Of a DNA stretch of 9,057 nt, positions 5,814-9,057 are shown piece by piece (positions within the stretch are counted from its first letter, which is position 1; every line of letters begins with the position of its first letter). Origin of the DNA: Rickettsiella sp. (GTDB lineage: Bacteria; Pseudomonadota; Gammaproteobacteria; Diplorickettsiales; Diplorickettsiaceae); the NCBI GenBank assembly GCA_031119195.1, contig JAVHYG010000064.1, positions 1 to 9,057 on the forward strand, given 5' to 3'. The notes under the pieces were generated by a model, which searched no databases, was not told the origin of the DNA, and saw nothing but the letters and a program-made list of their open reading frames with translations. Both the position numbers and the translations under genes were made by a program.

Positions 5814-6968
5814 CTATTCAGCGAGAACTAAAGCACGTATTTTTTCGCAAACTGAATGCATTACAGAAATGTTATGAATACAAGCCAATTGGCTATAAAG
5901 AGACGAACTTTGTTTAAATAAAAAATGTAAATAAGCTCGACTAAAACACTGGCAAGTATAACACAAACACCCTTCTAAAATAGGCCTTTCGTCTTTCGCA
6001 TAAATTGATTTTTTGATTAAAAGTCTGCCATTTTTTTCTTCACTTTGAAACTTTAGCCAATCTGAAGTTTCACATACTTTTCCATGGTAAAGCGCACCAT
6101 GTCGTGCATTTCGCGTAGGCGCAACGCAGTCAAATAAATCAATACCTTTTCTCGCTACATCAATCAAATCTTGTGGATTAAGTCCAACCCCCATCGTATA
6201 CCTTGCTTTATTAATAGGCAATAAAGGAGACACCCAATCGATCACTTCGCAGGTTTTTTTCATGTCAAAACCTATAACTTCACCGCCAATAGCGATACCG
6301 TCTAATTCAGCCTCAGCTACAAACTGAGCACTTTTTTCTCGAAGATCCCGAAAGCTCCCTCCTTGTATTATGCCAAATAAAGCTTGTTTATACCCATAAG
6401 CGGAATCAGTCGATAACAAGTGTGATGCTTTTGATTCACATAACCACCGGTGTGTACGTTCCAACGCCGCTACAGCTCCTTCTTTTCCCCCTTCTTCCGA
6501 TGTACATTCATCAAAGGCCATAATGATATCCGCACCGATAATCTTTTGCGCCTCTATGGAACTTTTAGGCGTTAAATGAAGTATTTTACCGGTGTATGGA
6601 TGCTTGAAATGAGCACCTTCATTATCTATTTTGCAAATTTTTCCATTTTTTGACAAACTGAATACTTGAAATCCTCCACTATCAGTTAACATTGGGCCAT
6701 TCCAAGCCATAAAACGGTGCATTCCACCATTTGCTTTTATAATCTCCATACCAGGATTAACTAACATATGATACGTATTTCCACCTAAAATAATTTGCGA
6801 ACCTGAGTTTAACAAATCATCGGGAGTCATATGATTAACAAAAGCACGGGTTCCCACCGGCATAAAAGTAGGCGTTTTAAAACTTCCATGTGGCGTTAAA
6901 ATTTCCATTACTCTTGCAGCAGCCAGCTTGCTAGATTTAATTAATCGAGTCGTAAATTGATTAGTCAT
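5814..6968 (-). CDS. tgt: Queuine/preQ1 tRNA-guanine transglycosylase
   Basis: It exchanges guanine-34 in GUN-anticodon tRNAs for a 7-deazaguanine base, making queuosine. From the chosen ATG it has 384 residues (E. coli 375). Landmarks: TPTFMPVGT near the N-terminus; DSGGFQVFSL with base-recognition Asp96; MAFDEC; LFGIIQGG; FDCVAPTRNARHG with the nucleophile Asp280; and the zinc site Cys334, Cys336, Cys339 and His365, whose 31-residue Cys-to-His span equals that of E. coli. The base-recognition loop, normally GG-L-x-V-G-E, reads GGEVIGFDM (228-236). The start at 6968 overlaps the trmJ stop by 8 bases. In-frame ATGs at 6980 and 7016 would add 4 or 16 basic residues absent from known family members. 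No strong Shine-Dalgarno is present, which fits translational coupling to trmJ. The usual partner genes yajC-secDF do not follow, and no obvious terminator was seen. Confidence 0.94.
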   Translation of the reverse strand: MTNQFTTRLIKSSKLAAARVMEILTPHGSFKTPTFMPVGTRAFVNHMTPDDLLNSGSQIILGGNTYHMLVNPGMEIIKANGGMHRFMAWNGPMLTDSGGFQVFSLSKNGKICKIDNEGAHFKHPYTGKILHLTPKSSIEAQKIIGADIIMAFDECTSEEGGKEGAVAALERTHRWLCESKASHLLSTDSAYGYKQALFGIIQGGSFRDLREKSAQFVAEAELDGIAIGGEVIGFDMKKTCEVIDWVSPLLPINKARYTMGVGLNPQDLIDVARKGIDLFDCVAPTRNARHGALYHGKVCETSDWLKFQSEEKNGRLLIKKSIYAKDERPILEGCLCYTCQCFSRAYLHFLFKQSSSLYSQLACIHNISVMHSVCEKIRALVLAE

Positions 6969-7719
6969 AGCTATTTTCATTGACATTTTTTTTAGGTATT
7001 TTTTTCTGAATCGCACTTAAAATACCACGCAAAATTTTTACCTCAGTTTCGTCTAATTCAGCGCGACTAAATAAACGACGTAAACGATCCATAATCTGCT
7101 GACCTCGAAAAGGTTGTAAAAATTCAATATGGGTCAACACCGTATTCAAATGACTGTAAAAATATTCGAGTTGCTCTACTTTAGCTAAAGCAAGTTGCTT
7201 AGGAACCCTAATCTCTGTTTTCCTCAGAAAAGCCAATCGCAACTCATAACAAACAATTTGTACTGCCGATGCAAGATTCAGGGAACTATAATCCGGATTT
7301 GTAGGGATCGTTATTTGAAAGTGACATCGTTGTAATTCCTGATTGCTAAGACCACATCGTTCACGTCCAAATAAAATAGCTATTTTTTGTTCTCTCGCTT
7401 CGCCAATTTTTTTTGCTGCAGCACGAGCGGTTAAAGAAATCCAATTAAGCTCACGTTCACGCGTACTCGTACCAAACACTAGATGGCAATCCTGAAGTGC
7501 TTCTTCTAAGTTATCAACTACCTCTGCTTCTGCTACGATATCTAAGGCATTACTCGCTCTCACAGAAGCTTTAGGATGAGGGAAAACTTGGGGGGCAACA
7601 AGGTATAGGTGTTTTAAGCCCATTGTCTTCATAGCACGGGCGGTTGCACCAATATTCCCAGGATCACTAGGATTAACCAAAACAATACGAATTTGTGAAA
7701 AGATTCCGACTAAAGCCAT
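6961..7719 (-). CDS. trmJ: tRNA (cytidine/uridine-32-2'-O)-methyltransferase
   Basis: This SPOUT-class, SAM-dependent enzyme 2'-O-methylates nucleotide 32 in the anticodon loop. At 252 residues (E. coli TrmJ 246) it is full length. IRIVLVNPSDPGNIGATAR (10-28) contains the conserved Asn and Arg of the family. ARAMKTMGL follows (27-35), and GTSTRER is at 83-89. The trefoil-knot SAM site is FGRERCGL (117-124) plus PTNPDYSSLNLASAVQ (139-154). The C-terminal helical extension with MDRLRRLFSRAELDETEVKILRGIL is characteristic of TrmJ rather than other SpoU-like enzymes. It is the first gene of a trmJ-tgt unit and diverges from suhB, as in enterobacteria. The ATG at 7719 has no clear Shine-Dalgarno; the next Met (residue 30) is inside the core fold, so the start is safe. 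Confidence 0.94.
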   Translation of the reverse strand: MALVGIFSQIRIVLVNPSDPGNIGATARAMKTMGLKHLYLVAPQVFPHPKASVRASNALDIVAEAEVVDNLEEALQDCHLVFGTSTRERELNWISLTARAAAKKIGEAREQKIAILFGRERCGLSNQELQRCHFQITIPTNPDYSSLNLASAVQIVCYELRLAFLRKTEIRVPKQLALAKVEQLEYFYSHLNTVLTHIEFLQPFRGQQIMDRLRRLFSRAELDETEVKILRGILSAIQKKIPKKNVNENSYD

Positions 7720-7741
7720 TTATAGTGTTATTAATAAAAAC

Positions 7742-7770
7742 AACTTATGGTATCATTCTTCCATAGTCAA
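7742..7770 (-). promoter_or_regulatory. Candidate promoter of trmJ-tgt
   Basis: Read on the minus strand, TTGACT (7765-7770, five of six consensus bases) is followed after 17 bp by a poor -10, TAAGTT (7742-7747). It lies in the 153-bp gap shared with divergent suhB. On the plus strand a TAGAAT (7776-7781) could be the suhB -10, but no matching -35 was seen. Confidence 0.35.
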
Positions 7771-7872
7771 AAACATAGAATAAAAGTTAATAATGGCTCG
7801 ATCTACTAATTTTGTTTAATTGTTGCCAATTGAACTTAAAGCATTTCTACGCTTTTTAGATGATAATCAACA

Positions 7873-8688
7873 ATGCACACTTTGCCCCCTTTATTAAATA
7901 TTGCAGATGCCGCCGCACGGTCAGCAGGAAAAATCATATTAGATGGCTTAAAGCGCCTGGATTTCATCCGGTCAAAACAAAAAGAAAACCGTAGTATTGT
8001 AACCGAAATCGATCTACAGGCAGAGAAAGCAATTATCAACAAAATTCAAGAATCATATCCCTACCATGCGATCCTTGCGGAAGAAAGGGGTGCCATTGAT
8101 GGTAAAGATTATACATGGCTCATTGATCCTTTGGATGGAACAAGCAATTTTATTCATGACTTCCCGCATTTTTCAGTTTCAATTGCTATTAAAAATCAAG
8201 CAAAAAACTACATTGAGCACGCATTAGTCTTTGATCCTTTACGTCAAGAAACTTTTACTGCGACGAGAGGAAAAGGTGCTTATTTAAATAATACACAACG
8301 CTTCTCACGTCGCCTACGAGTAAGTAATCGCACCAAGATTGAGGAATCACTTTTAGGGATTTGTATACCTTCACGACGACTCAATGCACTTGCTCCTCCT
8401 CTTAATAAAGAAGCGCTACGTACTATGATGGCGCAAGCAAGCGGTGTTCGCCGAACAGGTTCTGCGGTGCTCGACCTCGCTTATGTAGCAGCTGGTCGTT
8501 TAGATGCAGCTCTAGAACTTAATCTTGAGCCTTGGGATATGGCTACCGGCATTTTATTAATTCGAGAAGCCGGAGGGATCGTCTGTGATTTACAAGGTAA
8601 AGAAAATTATTTTGAGACAGGCCATATTATCGGTGCAAACCCTAAGCTTTGCCCTTTACTTTTAAATACCATTCAGTTAAAAGCATAA
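7873..8688 (+). CDS. suhB: Inositol-1-monophosphatase family protein SuhB
   Basis: This 271-residue Mg-dependent phosphatase matches E. coli SuhB (267 residues) end to end. SuhB hydrolyses inositol-1-phosphate in vitro and, in E. coli, also binds NusA/RNA polymerase in rRNA antitermination. Metal-site motifs are AEERG (69-73; Glu70), IDPLDGTSNF (84-93; Asp85 and Asp88) and PWDMATG with Asp222. RRTGSAVLDLAYVAAGRLDA and IREAGGIV are also conserved. The start MHTLPPLLNIA parallels E. coli MHPMLNIA, so the ATG at 7873 is convincing even though only a weak GATGAT precedes it. Divergence from trmJ is the same as in E. coli. Which of the two SuhB roles applies here cannot be told from sequence. Confidence 0.94.
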   Translation: MHTLPPLLNIADAAARSAGKIILDGLKRLDFIRSKQKENRSIVTEIDLQAEKAIINKIQESYPYHAILAEERGAIDGKDYTWLIDPLDGTSNFIHDFPHFSVSIAIKNQAKNYIEHALVFDPLRQETFTATRGKGAYLNNTQRFSRRLRVSNRTKIEESLLGICIPSRRLNALAPPLNKEALRTMMAQASGVRRTGSAVLDLAYVAAGRLDAALELNLEPWDMATGILLIREAGGIVCDLQGKENYFETGHIIGANPKLCPLLLNTIQLKA

Positions 8689-8704
8689 ACTCAATGGTAA
8701 TAAT

Positions 8705-8740
8705 AAAAAAGCGATAAAGTTTAAGACTTATCGCTTTGTT
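8705..8740. terminator. Hairpin terminator between suhB and the convergent partial gene
   Basis: The arms AAAGCGATAA (8708-8717) and TTATCGCTTT (8728-8737) pair perfectly over 10 bp, and the stem extends by GT/AC past one bulged A. On the minus strand the stem is followed by TTTTTT, a good intrinsic terminator for the gene ending at 8754. On the plus strand the tail is only TTTGTT, so it would be a weaker stop for suhB. Confidence 0.8.
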
Positions 8741-8753
8741 AAAAAGCTAGCAA

Positions 8754-9057
8754 CTAGGGTTTAAAATTATGCTCTTGTTGTAGCAACCCAGCATTAGCAG
8801 CAGTACTTTTATCTCTTTTTGATCTAAAAAGTCCAAAGAAGGTTGTTGTTTCTAAACTATTAGAAGAAGATGGATTTACATAATTATTTTCACCAGGATA
8901 AGTTTGGTCATTAGGATAATTCTCATATTTTTCAATAGCTGTAGCTAGTAAAGTTTCTATCTTGTCTAATTTTTCTCGTATCTCATCATAACCATCTTGT
9001 ATTCTATTATAGTGATGGTGAATATTTCTAGCTGTTCCTCGCGTTTTCAAAACGAGT
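8754..9057 (-). CDS. Unrecognised protein, C-terminal part only, with a coiled-coil segment
   Basis: I do not recognise this protein. About 100 residues are visible; the frame is open to the window edge, so the N-terminus lies outside, and the TTG at 9050 is not evidence of a start. The visible part begins with a His-rich patch (IHHHY). It continues as a charged amphipathic helix (YDEIREKLDKIETLLATAIEKYE) with coiled-coil-like spacing of Ile and Leu. It ends in a Ser/Thr/Asn-rich, probably disordered tail with a basic FRSKRDK patch. There is no membrane segment. A terminator hairpin lies about 15 bp after the stop codon, which supports this being a real expressed gene. Confidence 0.6.
   Translation of the reverse strand, partial: LVLKTRGTARNIHHHYNRIQDGYDEIREKLDKIETLLATAIEKYENYPNDQTYPGENNYVNPSSSNSLETTTFFGLFRSKRDKSTAANAGLLQQEHNFKP

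Noticed and set aside
6969..7016. Longer tgt start at 7016 giving a basic N-terminal extension
   Set aside because: The extra residues come from translating the trmJ 3' end in another frame and are absent from known Tgt proteins; the ATG at 6968 gives the family length.
7793..7819. Eight-codon open frame (MARSTNFV) upstream of suhB as a leader peptide
   Set aside because: There is no ribosome site, no run of regulatory codons and no following attenuator hairpin.
7836..8042. 68-codon minus-strand frame overlapping the suhB start
   Set aside because: It is antisense to a well-conserved gene, has no recognisable domain, and its start has no ribosome site.
1925..8740. The same 8-base arm AAAGCGAT/ATCGCTTT in both terminators (1925-1966 and 8705-8740), suggesting a dispersed repeat
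   Set aside because: The arms occur in opposite order and the surrounding sequence differs. A short GC core flanked by A and T runs is common to intrinsic terminators, so chance is enough.
9039..9057. Imperfect inverted repeat (CGTTT/AAACG) at the right edge
   Set aside because: It is short, lies inside an open coding frame and is cut by the window edge.

Overview
The window reads as chromosomal DNA of an AT-rich gammaproteobacterium. Three things point that way: the divergent trmJ/suhB pair (an arrangement shared with enterobacteria), a KdsB-type sugar-nucleotide enzyme typical of Gram-negative envelopes, and a DUF1328 membrane protein. The low GC content, plus a cytosolic-looking protein of unknown function with a hidden cysteine-hydrolase motif, would suit a host-associated lineage such as Legionellales. 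That placement is inference, and I cannot name the species.

Layout. The left edge holds the 3' part of a VanX/DdpX-type D-Ala-D-Ala dipeptidase gene (+ strand). Next is an unrecognised 430-residue protein (+) whose C-terminal half carries a papain-like (NlpC/P60- or CHAP-like) Cys/His signature. It converges on a three-gene minus-strand operon, and a 42-bp perfect palindrome acts as a two-way terminator between them. The operon, in transcription order, is acs (acetyl-CoA synthetase), a divergent KdsB-like cytidylyltransferase (ATGA overlap) and a histidine-phosphatase family protein (11-bp gap). A good sigma-70-type promoter with an overlapping inverted repeat lies upstream of acs. A 55-codon DUF1328 membrane-protein gene diverges from acs.

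The right part holds trmJ and tgt, overlapping on the minus strand. They encode two tRNA anticodon-loop modification enzymes (Nm32, and queuosine at position 34). suhB diverges from trmJ. A hairpin with a T-run on the minus strand then separates suhB from an unrecognised partial coiled-coil protein that runs off the right edge (-).

How the genes fit together. trmJ-tgt is a coherent tRNA-modification unit. The acs/kdsB/phosphatase operon mixes acetate activation with a CMP-sugar synthetase and a phosphatase, both of which lack a usually conserved active-site residue. The most interesting items are the putative Cys/His hydrolase, the altered base-recognition loop in Tgt, and the altered active sites in the kdsB/phosphatase pair. 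No tRNA or rRNA gene, CRISPR array, insertion sequence or phage gene was seen. No stretch over 300 bases lacks a gene; the longest gap is the acs/DUF1328 divergent promoter region at 5367-5590.
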